Source of the DNA: Luteimonas aquatica
GTDB lineage: Bacteria; Pseudomonadota; Gammaproteobacteria; Xanthomonadales; Xanthomonadaceae
Direction: 5' to 3'
NCBI RefSeq assembly: GCF_022662575.1
Contig: NZ_JALBFU010000002.1
Location: 1-64,000 of the forward strand
DNA: 64,000 nucleotides
Part shown: positions 52,799 through 62,738 of the stretch, piece after piece
Layout: each line of letters starts with the position of its first letter
How positions within the stretch are numbered: position 1 is the stretch's first letter
Program-made: the position numbers and the translations under genes
The notes under the pieces: generated by a model
What the model was told of the DNA's origin: nothing
Databases searched by the model: none
What the model saw: the letters and a program-made list of their open reading frames with translations, nothing else

Positions 52799-53764
52799 TC
52801 AGCGTTCGGAGTGGCCGGTCTCGTCGTAGCCGCGCGGCGAGAACAGGTGCGGCTGGATCAGTTCGACGAAGGCGCGCGCCTGCGGCGAAAGGAATTTGCC
52901 CTTGCGCACCACCACGCCGTAGCTGCGCGAAGGGAAATAGTCGCGCAGGCTGCGCGCGACCAGCTTGCCGCGGTCGGCTTCGGTCAGGCAGATCGAACTG
53001 ACGATGGAGATGCCCATGTTCATGGCCACGTACTGCTTGATGATCTCCCAGCCGCCGACTTCCAGCGCCACCGTGTACGGCACGCGGTTCTGCTGGAAGA
53101 CCAGGTCGACCAGGCGATAGGTGATCTGCCGGCGCGGCGGCAGGATCAGCGGATAGGGCGAGAGCGCGTCGAGCGTGAGCTGCGGGCGCATGGCCAGCGG
53201 ATGCTCGGGCGGCACGATCAGCATCGGCTCGAAGCGGTACACCGGCGCGTAATCGAGGTCGGCGGGCACGTCGAGCATGGAGCCGACCGCGAGGTCCACC
53301 GCGTCCGAGCGCACCAGGTCGGTGCCGTCGGCGGTGATCGCCGGATGCAGGGTCAGGCGCACGTCGGGATGCTCGGCGCGGAAGGCGGCGACGATCTTCG
53401 GCAGCAGGTACAGGATGGTGGAGCTGTTGGCGGCGATGTTCAGCTCGCCGGCATCCAGGCCGCTGACCTTGTCGCGGAACTCGGTGGCCAGGCCGTCCAG
53501 CCCTTCGACCAACGGCTGCGCCATCTCGTAGAGCAACTGACCCTCGCGCGTGGGGATCAGCCGCCGGCCGCTGCGTTCGAGCAGGGGCACGCCCATGTCC
53601 CGCTCCAGCGCCTGCAGCTGCAGGGTGATGGCCGGCTGGGAGACGTACAGCGCCTCGGCCGCGCGCGACACCGAGCCCAGGCGCGCGGTCTGGCAGAAGG
53701 CCCGCAGGGGCTTGAGGCGGTCGCCCTTGTAGGCGAAACGGGGGGTGCCGGAGGGGCTCGTCAT
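52799..53764 (-). CDS. LysR-family regulator, CysB-like, divergent from aceBA
   Basis: A 321-residue LysR-type regulator. The helix-turn-helix LKPLRAFCQTARLGSVSRAAEALYVSQPAITLQLQALE is strong, and the effector domain starts about residue 105 (GELNIAANSSTILYLLPKIVAAF). It is divergent from the malate synthase gene across a 209-bp AT-rich region that contains a near-ideal LTTR box at 53880-53892. In Xanthomonads a LysR gene is commonly found at this position. It therefore probably controls the glyoxylate shunt in response to an acetate- or fatty-acid-related signal (inference). The start ATG at 53764 places a short Lys-containing leader before the DNA-binding domain. It ends convergently with the unrecognised gene before it. 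Confidence 0.9.
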   Translation of the reverse strand: MTSPSGTPRFAYKGDRLKPLRAFCQTARLGSVSRAAEALYVSQPAITLQLQALERDMGVPLLERSGRRLIPTREGQLLYEMAQPLVEGLDGLATEFRDKVSGLDAGELNIAANSSTILYLLPKIVAAFRAEHPDVRLTLHPAITADGTDLVRSDAVDLAVGSMLDVPADLDYAPVYRFEPMLIVPPEHPLAMRPQLTLDALSPYPLILPPRRQITYRLVDLVFQQNRVPYTVALEVGGWEIIKQYVAMNMGISIVSSICLTEADRGKLVARSLRDYFPSRSYGVVVRKGKFLSPQARAFVELIQPHLFSPRGYDETGHSER

Positions 53765-53879
53765 GGGCGTTTCAGCTTGCCGGGCGGCGCCGTGCGGTCG
53801 GACGACGCGCGTGCCCTTTGAAAAATAGTGAGATAACTCAGTGGCTTATGAACAATCGAGCAATCTGTCTGAATCTAAA

Positions 53880-53892
53880 TAAGTAAAACTTA
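53880..53892. promoter_or_regulatory. LysR-type operator (T-N11-A dyad) in the aceB control region
   Basis: ATAAGT (53879-53884), AAA, ACTTAT (53888-53893) is a perfect 6-3-6 inverted repeat with T-N11-A spacing, the LysR consensus. It lies about 10 bases before the candidate -35 of aceB and 115 bases from the regulator start. The surrounding 90 bases are strikingly AT-rich for this genome. Confidence 0.6.
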
Positions 53893-53901
53893 TGATTTAA
53901 A

Positions 53902-53929
53902 TTGAAAAAACTAAATTGTCAAATACTAG
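53902..53929 (+). promoter_or_regulatory. Candidate sigma70 promoter of aceB
   Basis: TTGAAA (53902-53907) and TACTAG (53924-53929) are 16 bases apart, just downstream of the LysR dyad and 45 bases upstream of the aceB ATG. The -35 is good and the -10 is poor, as expected for an activated promoter. Confidence 0.4.
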
Positions 53930-53973
53930 CCTGGGACGGATGTTAGGACCCCCACCGCTGTACCGGAGTCCCC

Positions 53974-55605
53974 ATGTCCGCAGTCCTCAAGCAAGCCCTG
54001 CCGGGCGGGATCGAGATCACCGCCCGCGCCGAGGGACAGGACGCCCTGCTGACGCCCGAGGCGCTGCGCCTGCTGGCCGGCCTGCACCGCCGCTTCGAAG
54101 GGCGCCGCCAGGCGTTGCTGGCCGCCCGCCGCGAGCGCCAGGCGTTTTTCGATGGCGGCGGCCTGCCGGACTTCCGCGAGGACACGCGCGCCGTCCGCGA
54201 GGGCGACTGGCGCGTGGCGCCGCTGCCGGCGGCGCTGCAGGACCGCCGGGTGGAGATCACCGGGCCGGTCGATCCGAAGATGGTCATCAACGCGCTCAAC
54301 TCCGGCGCCAGCTGCTACATGGCCGACTTCGAGGATTCCACGGCGCCGACCTGGCCCAACCTGATCCAGGGCCAGGGCGCGCTGGGCGAGGCGGTGGCCG
54401 GCACGCTCGAGTTCGTCAACGAGCAGGGCAAGCGCTACGCCCTGAAGCCCTTCGCCGAGCGCGCGGTGCTGATCGTGCGTCCGCGCGGCTGGCACCTGGA
54501 CGAGAAGCACGTGCGCGTGGACGGCGAGCGCCTGGGCGGCGGCCTGTTCGACGTCGGCCTGTTCGCCTTCCACAACGCCAAGGCGCTGGCGCAGCTCGAC
54601 CGCGGCCCGTACTTCTATCTGCCCAAGCTGCAGTCGATGGAGGAAGCGGCGCTGTGGCAGGACGTGCTGGCCTACATCGAGACCGCGCTCGGACTGCCGG
54701 CCGGGCAGATGAAGGTCACTGTGCTGATCGAGACGCTGCCGGCCGTGTTCCAGATGCACGAGATCCTGCACGCGCTGCGCGAACGCATCGCCGGCCTCAA
54801 CTGCGGACGCTGGGACTACATCTTCTCCTACATCAAGACCTTCCGCGCCCATCCCGACCGCGTGCTGCCCGAGCGCGCGCAGGTGACGATGACGCAGCCG
54901 TTCCTGAAGGCGTATTCGGAGCTGCTGATCCAGACCTGCCACCGCCGCGGCGCGCACGCCATGGGCGGCATGGCCGCGCAGATCCCGATCAGCGGCGACA
55001 GCGTCGCCAACGAGGCGGCGATGGAGCGCGTGCGCGCCGACAAGCTGCGCGAAGTGGGCGCCGGCCACGACGGCACCTGGGTGGCGCACCCGGCGCTGAT
55101 CCCGATCGCGCGCGAGATCTTCGACGCCGGTATGCCGGCCCCCAACCAGCACGGCAAGCTGCGCGAGGACGTGCACGCGACGCGCGATGCGCTGATCGCG
55201 GCGCCGCCGGGCACCATCTCGCGCAAGGGCTTCGAGGGCAACGTCGAGGTCTGCGTGCGCTATCTGGCCGCCTGGCTCGAGGGCAACGGCTGCGTGCCGA
55301 TCCATTGGCTGATGGAGGACGCCGCCACCGCCGAGATCGCGCGCACGCAGCTGTGGCAATGGTTGCACCACGCTGATGCGCGCGGCCAAGCGCCGCGCAC
55401 GGGATCGCAAACGCTCGAGGACGGCACCGCGATCGATTTCGAGCTGTTCGAAGAAGTGCTGCGCGAGCTGCCCGCGCGCCTGGCCGGCCAGGCGCTGCCC
55501 GGCGTGGCGCGCGTGCCGGAGGCCATCGGCATGCTCGACCGCCTCACCCGCAGCGACGAACTCGCCGACTTCCTCACGCTGCCCGCGTACGAGCGGCTGG
55601 ACTGA
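53974..55605 (+). CDS. aceB: Malate synthase A
   Basis: A 543-residue enzyme that condenses glyoxylate with acetyl-CoA to malate, the second step of the glyoxylate bypass. [20 protein letters not shown] is near residue 93, followed by [15 protein letters not shown] and [11 protein letters not shown] (active-site Arg region). [22 protein letters not shown] and [16 protein letters not shown] contribute the metal-binding Glu and Asp. The protein has the size of the compact A isoform, not the larger GlcB form. The start is ATG 53974 with CGGAG ten bases upstream. The isocitrate lyase gene follows after 101 bp on the same strand. Regulation is presumably by the divergent LysR protein through the dyad upstream. 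Confidence 0.97.
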   Translation: MSAVLKQALPGGIEITARAEGQDALLTPEALRLLAGLHRRFEGRRQALLAARRERQAFFDGGGLPDFREDTRAVREGDWRVAPLPAALQDRRVEITGPVDPKMVINALNSGASCYMADFEDSTAPTWPNLIQGQGALGEAVAGTLEFVNEQGKRYALKPFAERAVLIVRPRGWHLDEKHVRVDGERLGGGLFDVGLFAFHNAKALAQLDRGPYFYLPKLQSMEEAALWQDVLAYIETALGLPAGQMKVTVLIETLPAVFQMHEILHALRERIAGLNCGRWDYIFSYIKTFRAHPDRVLPERAQVTMTQPFLKAYSELLIQTCHRRGAHAMGGMAAQIPISGDSVANEAAMERVRADKLREVGAGHDGTWVAHPALIPIAREIFDAGMPAPNQHGKLREDVHATRDALIAAPPGTISRKGFEGNVEVCVRYLAAWLEGNGCVPIHWLMEDAATAEIARTQLWQWLHHADARGQAPRTGSQTLEDGTAIDFELFEEVLRELPARLAGQALPGVARVPEAIGMLDRLTRSDELADFLTLPAYERLD

Positions 55606-55706
55606 CCGCGACCGCTTTCCCTTCGGGGCGCGCATCGCATCGTCGGCCGCGCTCCGCCCCACTCCGACTCCCCAGGCAGGGGAGACCTCAGCAAAAGGCC
55701 CATCAC

Positions 55707-56999
<1,293 letters not shown>

Positions 57000-57035
57000 G
57001 CGCCGCTCCGGCAGGACGAGGGAGAGAGGGGAGAC

Positions 57036-57070
57036 GCGGGAGGCCGGCTTGCCGGCCTCCCGCGGTTTTT
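57036..57070. terminator. Strong intrinsic terminator after aceA
   Basis: GCGGGAGGCCGG (57036-57047) and CCGGCCTCCCGC (57052-57063) form a 12-bp perfect stem with a CTTG loop, then GGTTTTT. It terminates aceA and lies just beyond the convergent S9 peptidase stop. Confidence 0.85.
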
Positions 57071-57075
57071 GCGCC

Positions 57076-59151
57076 TTACTTGCGGATCGCCTGGGTGTGC
57101 GACTTCAAGGCCTCGGCCACGCCCGGCACGCGGTCGGCGCCGTCGGGCACGGTGATGCTGGAGCCATTGAAGTCCTCGCCGATCGGCTGCGCCCGTCCGC
57201 CCAGGCACTGGCTGAGGAAGCCCTCGGTCACCGCATTGAAGGCCTTGTTGTTCTCCGGCCGCGCGAAGCCGTGGCCCTCGTCGGGGAACAGCACGTAGGT
57301 GACCGGAATGTTCTTGGCCTTCATCGCCTGCACGATCTGGTCGCTCTCGGCCTGCTTCACGCGCGGGTCGTTGGCGCCCTGGCCGATCAGCAGCGGCTTG
57401 CTGATCTTGTCGACGTGGGTGAGCGGCGAGCGCTCGGCCAGCAGCTTCTTGCCGTCCTCGGTGCGCGGGTCGCCCACGCGCTTGGCGAACTGCTCGAAGA
57501 ACGCGGCCCAGTACGGCGGGATGGTCGAGAGCAGGGTGTTGAGGTTGGAGGGGCCGACGATGTCCACGCCGCACTTGAAGGTATCGGGCGTGAAGGTCAG
57601 GCCGACCAGCGTGGCGTAGCCGCCGTAGCTGCCGCCGAAGATCGCCACCTGGTCCTTGCTGGTGATCTTCTGCTCGACGGCCCAGTTGACCGCGTCGATC
57701 AGGTCGTCGTGCATCTTGCCGGCCCATTCGCGGTCGCCGGCGCTGATGAAGGATTTGCCGAAGCCGGTGGAGCCGCGGTAGTTGACCGACAGCACCGCGT
57801 AGCCGCGGTTGGCCAGCCATTGCGTGTAGCTGCCGTAGCCGTACTCGTCGCGCGCCCACGGGCCGCCGTGCACGTCCAGCACCAGCGGCACCGGCTTGTC
57901 CGCCTTGCCGTCGTTGTTGGCGTCGGCGGCCTTGGGCAGGGTGAGGTAGCTGACCAGGGTCAGGCCGTCGCGCGACTTGATCTCCTGCGGCCACATCGGC
58001 ACCAGCGGCTTGCCATCGAGCACCGGGCGCGAGGAGAACAGCTTCTCCGGCTTGCCGCCGCGGACGTAGCGGTAGTAGACCACCGGCGTTTCGGCGGCGG
58101 AGTAGGCGACGATCCAGGTCTTGTTGTCGAGCGTGCGTCCGACCACCCAGGCTTCGCCCGGGCCGATCGCCTCCAGCGTCTTCAGGTCGTCGGCGACGGT
58201 CGGATCGACCGCAGTCCACTCTTCCTTGAGGTAGTTGGTGGCCACCGCCTGCACCACGCCGGTCTTCGGATCGTTCATGGCATTGCCGATGTCGGCACGG
58301 GCGTCTTCGTGGATCAGGGTCTTCTTGCCGCTGGCCACGTCGATGGCGAACAGCGCGGCAGTATTGCGGCCGCGCGAGTCGACGAAGTACTGGGTCTTGC
58401 CATCGGTGGTATAGCCGGCGGGGCTGGTGGTGAGCGAGTCCTCGAAGGGAATCTCGTCGACTTTCTTCCATCCGCCCTTGCCGTCGGGCGCGAGCAGGTC
58501 GGTGCCGCCGTCCTTGCGCGATTGCTGCGCGCCGCGCACCTGGTAGTCGGCGTCGGTGAGATAGCTGGAGAAGGCTTGGGTGTTCTTTTCCACCAGCGTG
58601 CGCTGGCCGTTGGCCAGATCGACGCGATACAGGTCGTGCCATTGCGGGTCGCGATCGTTCATGGCGACCAGGATCGATTCCGGATGCAGGTGGCTCACCC
58701 CCGCCACTTCGGCGCGGGTTTTGGGGAACGGGGAGAGGTCGCGCTTGGTGCCGGAGGCGACGTCGACGCTGTACAGATGGAAGTCCTCGTCGCCGCCGTT
58801 GTCGCGCAGGTACAGCAGCGTGTCGGGGCGATAGCTCCAGAAGTACTGGCGGATGCCGCGCGCCTTGTCGTCGGTGACGGCCTTGGCCTTGCTCAGGTCG
58901 TCGATCGGCGCGACCCAGACGTTCATCACGCCCTCCAGCGGCGCGAGCCAGCTCAGCGTCTTTCCGTCGGGGCTGATCTGCACGCCGCTGCGCTCGGGAT
59001 TGCCGAACAGCGCGTCGCGCGGAATCAGTTCGACCTCGGCCGGCGCGGCCGCGGGCTGCGGCGTATCGGTCTTGGCGGCCGGCGCGTCGGCGGGCTGCTT
59101 GCACGCGGCCAGCGCGAGCAGAAGGCTGGAAACGAGAATCAGGCGCTGCAT
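57076..59151 (-). CDS. S9-family prolyl oligopeptidase-like lipoprotein
   Basis: A 691-residue peptidase of the dipeptidyl aminopeptidase/acylaminoacyl peptidase type. The lipoprotein signal LLLALAAC gives Cys17. A seven-bladed propeller-like region (about residues 50-390) precedes the alpha/beta hydrolase domain. The catalytic triad is visible: Ser508 in FGGSYGGYATLVG, Asp595 in GANDPRVKQ and His627 in DEGHGFARPEN. VHGGPWARDEYGY is the oxyanion-side motif. At residues 410-418 a DANNDGKAD loop looks like a calcium-binding EF-hand-type loop and is unusual for the family. It should act in the periplasm on oligopeptides. It is convergent with aceA and diverges from the TonB-dependent receptor gene across 583 bp. 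Confidence 0.94.
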   Translation of the reverse strand: MQRLILVSSLLLALAACKQPADAPAAKTDTPQPAAAPAEVELIPRDALFGNPERSGVQISPDGKTLSWLAPLEGVMNVWVAPIDDLSKAKAVTDDKARGIRQYFWSYRPDTLLYLRDNGGDEDFHLYSVDVASGTKRDLSPFPKTRAEVAGVSHLHPESILVAMNDRDPQWHDLYRVDLANGQRTLVEKNTQAFSSYLTDADYQVRGAQQSRKDGGTDLLAPDGKGGWKKVDEIPFEDSLTTSPAGYTTDGKTQYFVDSRGRNTAALFAIDVASGKKTLIHEDARADIGNAMNDPKTGVVQAVATNYLKEEWTAVDPTVADDLKTLEAIGPGEAWVVGRTLDNKTWIVAYSAAETPVVYYRYVRGGKPEKLFSSRPVLDGKPLVPMWPQEIKSRDGLTLVSYLTLPKAADANNDGKADKPVPLVLDVHGGPWARDEYGYGSYTQWLANRGYAVLSVNYRGSTGFGKSFISAGDREWAGKMHDDLIDAVNWAVEQKITSKDQVAIFGGSYGGYATLVGLTFTPDTFKCGVDIVGPSNLNTLLSTIPPYWAAFFEQFAKRVGDPRTEDGKKLLAERSPLTHVDKISKPLLIGQGANDPRVKQAESDQIVQAMKAKNIPVTYVLFPDEGHGFARPENNKAFNAVTEGFLSQCLGGRAQPIGEDFNGSSITVPDGADRVPGVAEALKSHTQAIRK

Positions 59152-59612
59152 GGCATCCCCCGGGGCGTGGTCGATGAAGCCACGGTAATGTCAGGCGCGT
59201 TCGCGCGCGTTTGTAACTGGTTAAAACACGCCATGACCAATGGCAGGGAGGCGGCCGGATGCTGCGGCCGCGTCAAAACCTCCGCATGGCGCGATGCGCG
59301 GCCGTTTTGCGGCGGCATCGCCGCGATGCCGCCCGCCTCCTGTCGCCGCATCCGCACCGCACGCAGGTAGGGTTCGCCATTGGATGGGTGTTCTCTCCCA
59401 TGCGGCCGGCAGTCGGGATTCGGCGCAGGCCACCGAACGGGAGAACAGGACCCAAGATCGAAGCAACACCGTTCCCGGAAGACTCCGCATTCGTCCGATT
59501 TCCGGCCGCCGCCGTGCGGTCGCCGGCCGGGAGCGTGTTGCCGTTTTTTCTCAAAAGAAAGTTCTCTCTGACAAGGCGCGTCGGCGCGAGAACCGGCCGA
59601 ATCGCTTGAGAC

Positions 59613-59697
59613 CGGACTGCTCCCTCCCCGGGCGGGCAGGTCCGCAGACGGCCTTGTCGCTTCCAGCCCCACCACGGTTCGGCGGGGCTTCTTTTTT
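59613..59697 (+). ncRNA. Candidate leader RNA or small RNA before the receptor gene
   Basis: CGGAC (59613-59617) pairs with GTCCG (59640-59644) and TGC with GCA inside, presenting a C-rich loop (CTCCCTCCCC). A terminator hairpin follows at 59665-59697. C-rich loops plus a terminator resemble Xanthomonad small RNAs such as sX13 in style only; it may equally be a 5' leader that attenuates the receptor gene. No promoter could be fixed. Confidence 0.35.
59665..59697 (+). terminator. Intrinsic terminator 38 bases before the receptor ATG
   Basis: AGCCCC (59665-59670) with GGGGCT (59684-59689), extended inward by CC/GG with one mismatch, then TCTTTTTT. Its position directly in front of the receptor ribosome-binding site suggests attenuation or the end of a small RNA. 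Confidence 0.6.
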
Positions 59698-59734
59698 ACC
59701 CATTTTGCTTGTTTTCACCCGATTGGAGAGAGGA

Positions 59735-62572
59735 ATGACGATCCACGCACGCAACACCCTGCGCGATGCCATCGCACTGGCGCTCGCCACCGGCGCGGCG
59801 GTGCTCGCCGGCAGCGCCGCCGCCCAGGAGGAAGAGCCCAAGACGCTCGACCGCATCCAGGTGACCGGCTCCAACATCCCGCGCACCGACACCGAGACCG
59901 CCTCGCCGGTCCAGATGATCACGCGCCAGGAGATCGACCGCACCGGCAAGACCACGATCGCCGAATACCTGCAGACGCTGACCATCGACGGCGCCGGTTC
60001 GATCCCCAAGAGCTTCGGCGCGGGCTTTTCGGCCGGCGGCGCCGGCATCTCGCTGCGCGGCCTGGGCGCCGGCTCGACGCTGGTGCTGCTCAACGGCCGC
60101 CGCATGGCGCCGTTCGGCCTGGCCGACGACGGCCAGAAGGTCTACACCGACCTGAGCACGATCCCGCTGGAAGCGGTGGAGCGCATCGACGTGCTCAAGG
60201 ACGGCGCCTCGGCGATCTACGGCTCCGATGCCATCGCCGGCGTGGTCAACATCATCCTGCGCAGCGACTTCAACGGCGCGGTGGTCAAGGGTTCGCTCGG
60301 CACCTCGGGCGACGGCGGCGGCGATCAGCGCAAGGGCTCGCTGACGGCCGGCTTCGGCGACCTGGCTTCGGACGGCTACAACGTCTTCTTCTCCGTCGAG
60401 GGCTCCAAGACCGACGCCATTGACCTGCGCGACCGGCGCGACCGCAAGTGGATCGGCACCTTCGACACGCGCCGCTGGGGCTACGACATCGGCGATGCCT
60501 ATTACGGGCTCGGCGGGGCCATCAGCGGCATCGGCAACACCGGCGCCGGCAGCTCGCCGGTGGGCGCGATCGGGCGCCGTGGCGCGGACAACGCCTACCA
60601 CTACGAATCGCTGCCCGGCTGCGCGCAGTTCTCCGACGTCTCGCCGCAGGATCCCAAGGGCGGATGCCTCTGGGATCCGGCGCAGCGCTTCAGCCAGCTG
60701 TCGCCGAAGGAGGACTACGTCAACGTCTTCTCGCGCGGAACCTTCGCCATCAACGACAACGCCGAGCTGTACACGGAGTTCGGCTACTCGAAGAAGACCA
60801 GCGAATTCACCACCACGCCCTCGGGCGTGTCTAGCGCTTGGGGCTTCCCGGGCGGCGCGGTCAACGCCAGCGGCATCACGCTGGGCGCCAACCATCCGGA
60901 CAATCCCTACCAGGGCGAAGCCGTACGCCTGCGCTATTCGGCCTTCGACGTCGGCCCGCGCAAGACCCACACCGAGAACGCCTTCATGCGTTTCCTGGCC
61001 GGCGTGAAGGGCGTGGCCGGCGAATGGAACTACGACGTCGCCTACCTGCATTCGCAAACCGATCTCGACCAGCGTCTCGACGGCTACCTGCAGTACGACC
61101 GCGTGCGCGAGGTGCTCAACAACGGCGGCGCCAGCCCGGTCGGCTGGTGGCGCATCGGCGCCAGCGCCGGCGCCAACTCGCAGGCGCTGTACGACTACAT
61201 CTCGCCCACGATCAGCGCCAAGGCCAAGAGCCAGCTGGACATGATCGACGCCAAGGTCTCGCGCCCGCTGACGGACCTGCGCGGCGGCGCGCTGGGCCTG
61301 GCCGTGGGCGCCGAATACCGCCGCCAGACCACCGAGCTGACGCCGGTCACCGGCACCGAGCGCGGCAACGTCATCGGCCTGGGCTATTCGGCCTATGCGG
61401 GCAAGGAAGAGGTCGGCAGCCTGTACGCCGAGCTGCAGGCGCCGGTGCTGGAGAGCCTGGAGCTGAACGCGGCGGTCCGCTTCGACAGCTACAAGGGCGG
61501 CGAGAACTCGACCACGCCCAAGTTCGGCGCGAAGTGGAAGCCGCTGGACTGGCTGGCGCTGCGCGCCACCTACGCCGAGGGCTTCCGCGCGCCCAATCCG
61601 GCCGAGTCCGGCAAGGGCGGCTCGGCTGCCTTCGACAGCGCCAGCGATCCGGTCCGCTGCCCCGGCGGCGTGCCGGCGCCCGGCGCCACGCAGGTGGACT
61701 GCGGTCCGCAGCAGATCGCGGTGATCACCGCGCCGAACCCGAAGCTCAAGCCCGAGGAATCCAAGAGCTACACGGTCGGCCTGGTGCTGCAGCCGACCTC
61801 GAGCACCTCGATCACCCTCGACGCCTTCAAGATCAAGCGCAGCAACGAGATCGTGAGCGGCGACAGCGCGGCGACGATCGCGGTCAACGGCGCGGACGTG
61901 ATCCGCGGCGACGACAACCTGCCGGGCATCCCGCACAGCGGCAGGCTGCTGGCGGTCAATACCCGCTACATCAACGCCAACGCCTCCACGGTGCGCGGCC
62001 TGGACTTCGACGCCAGGCAGCGCTTCGACTTCGGCGCGGCCGGCAAGCTCACGCTCGACCTGCAGTGGACCCACATCAGCTCCTTCGAGCGCGAGCTCGA
62101 TGCGGTCTACAACGCGGACGGCACGCTCGGCACGCCGGCCTACAAGCAGGAGTACGCCGGCACGCACGGCAACTGCAGCGTGACCAACTGCATCGGCACG
62201 CCCAAGGACCGCATCAACTTCGGCGCGACCTGGGACATGGACGCCTGGAGCGCCAGCGCGGTGGTCAACTACCGCGGCAAGATCGACAACGTGCGCGCCA
62301 AGACCGAGCTGGTCTCCGACGACGACGGCTTCCACATCGAGAAGTCGCAGTGCAGCAGCCACTGCGAGCTCAAGTCGTTCTACACGATCGACCTGTCCGG
62401 CCGCTGGCAGCCGGCGGAGGCCTGGGAGGTGTTCGGCTCGATCGCCAACGTCACCGACCGGATCGCGCCGCTGGATCCGGTGACCTACGGCGCGGTCAAC
62501 TACAACCCGCTGGACTTCTCGGGCGCGGTCGGCCGCTACTACACGGTGGGCGTGAAGTACACGTTCAAGTAA
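59735..62572 (+). CDS. TonB-dependent outer-membrane receptor
   Basis: A 945-residue receptor. The signal peptide ends near GSAAAQ (about residue 31). The plug domain starts with LDRIQVTGSNIPRTDTETASPVQMITRQEI and includes ISLRGLGAGSTLVLLNGRRMAP and VERIDVLKDGASAIYGSDAIAGVVNIILR, the standard plug motifs. The 22-strand-type barrel follows and ends VGRYYTVGVKYTFK with the terminal aromatic residue. Several Cys pairs lie in predicted loops (GCAQFSD...GGCLWD, QCSSHCELK). This is the large Xanthomonad group often linked to carbohydrate or peptide uptake; no siderophore gene is near, so the ligand is unknown. The start ATG at 59735 has GAGAGAGG just upstream. The terminator 38 bases upstream suggests regulated read-through. 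Confidence 0.94.
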   Translation: MTIHARNTLRDAIALALATGAAVLAGSAAAQEEEPKTLDRIQVTGSNIPRTDTETASPVQMITRQEIDRTGKTTIAEYLQTLTIDGAGSIPKSFGAGFSAGGAGISLRGLGAGSTLVLLNGRRMAPFGLADDGQKVYTDLSTIPLEAVERIDVLKDGASAIYGSDAIAGVVNIILRSDFNGAVVKGSLGTSGDGGGDQRKGSLTAGFGDLASDGYNVFFSVEGSKTDAIDLRDRRDRKWIGTFDTRRWGYDIGDAYYGLGGAISGIGNTGAGSSPVGAIGRRGADNAYHYESLPGCAQFSDVSPQDPKGGCLWDPAQRFSQLSPKEDYVNVFSRGTFAINDNAELYTEFGYSKKTSEFTTTPSGVSSAWGFPGGAVNASGITLGANHPDNPYQGEAVRLRYSAFDVGPRKTHTENAFMRFLAGVKGVAGEWNYDVAYLHSQTDLDQRLDGYLQYDRVREVLNNGGASPVGWWRIGASAGANSQALYDYISPTISAKAKSQLDMIDAKVSRPLTDLRGGALGLAVGAEYRRQTTELTPVTGTERGNVIGLGYSAYAGKEEVGSLYAELQAPVLESLELNAAVRFDSYKGGENSTTPKFGAKWKPLDWLALRATYAEGFRAPNPAESGKGGSAAFDSASDPVRCPGGVPAPGATQVDCGPQQIAVITAPNPKLKPEESKSYTVGLVLQPTSSTSITLDAFKIKRSNEIVSGDSAATIAVNGADVIRGDDNLPGIPHSGRLLAVNTRYINANASTVRGLDFDARQRFDFGAAGKLTLDLQWTHISSFERELDAVYNADGTLGTPAYKQEYAGTHGNCSVTNCIGTPKDRINFGATWDMDAWSASAVVNYRGKIDNVRAKTELVSDDDGFHIEKSQCSSHCELKSFYTIDLSGRWQPAEAWEVFGSIANVTDRIAPLDPVTYGAVNYNPLDFSGAVGRYYTVGVKYTFK

Positions 62573-62614
62573 GGCGGAGTCGTGCGCCGGGCATCGTCCC
62601 GGACGCGCGAAAAT

Positions 62615-62649
62615 GACGGCGGGCCCGGCAAGGGCCCGTCGTCGTTTCC
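62615..62649 (+). terminator. Hairpin terminator after the receptor gene
   Basis: GACGGCGGGCCC (62615-62626) pairs with GGGCCCGTCGTC (62632-62643) with one mismatch, followed by GTTTCC. A reasonable end for the receptor transcript, although the T run is short. Confidence 0.5.
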
Positions 62650-62738
62650 GGACATCGGGAGGAACGCGGGCGCCGTCGGATGGGCGGTCGTGGAGCCGCG
62701 CGAGCGATTGGCGCAGGCGTTGTTCGCGCGCGGCCGAT

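Larger units (their letters stand above)
59152..59734. other. 583-bp region between S9 peptidase and TonB-dependent receptor genes
   Basis: The first 460 bases (59152-59612) hold no gene or repeat I can support; frames there are short and unlike the neighbours, and the receptor frame stays open through much of it without coding signals. A run CCGTTTTTTCTCAAAAG near 59542 is AT-rich and could be part of a promoter. The last 120 bases hold the hairpin and terminator described separately. Confidence 0.6.

Noticed and set aside
57049-59370. A 773-codon open frame antisense to the S9 peptidase
   Set aside because: No domain is visible and the minus strand holds a full catalytic triad.
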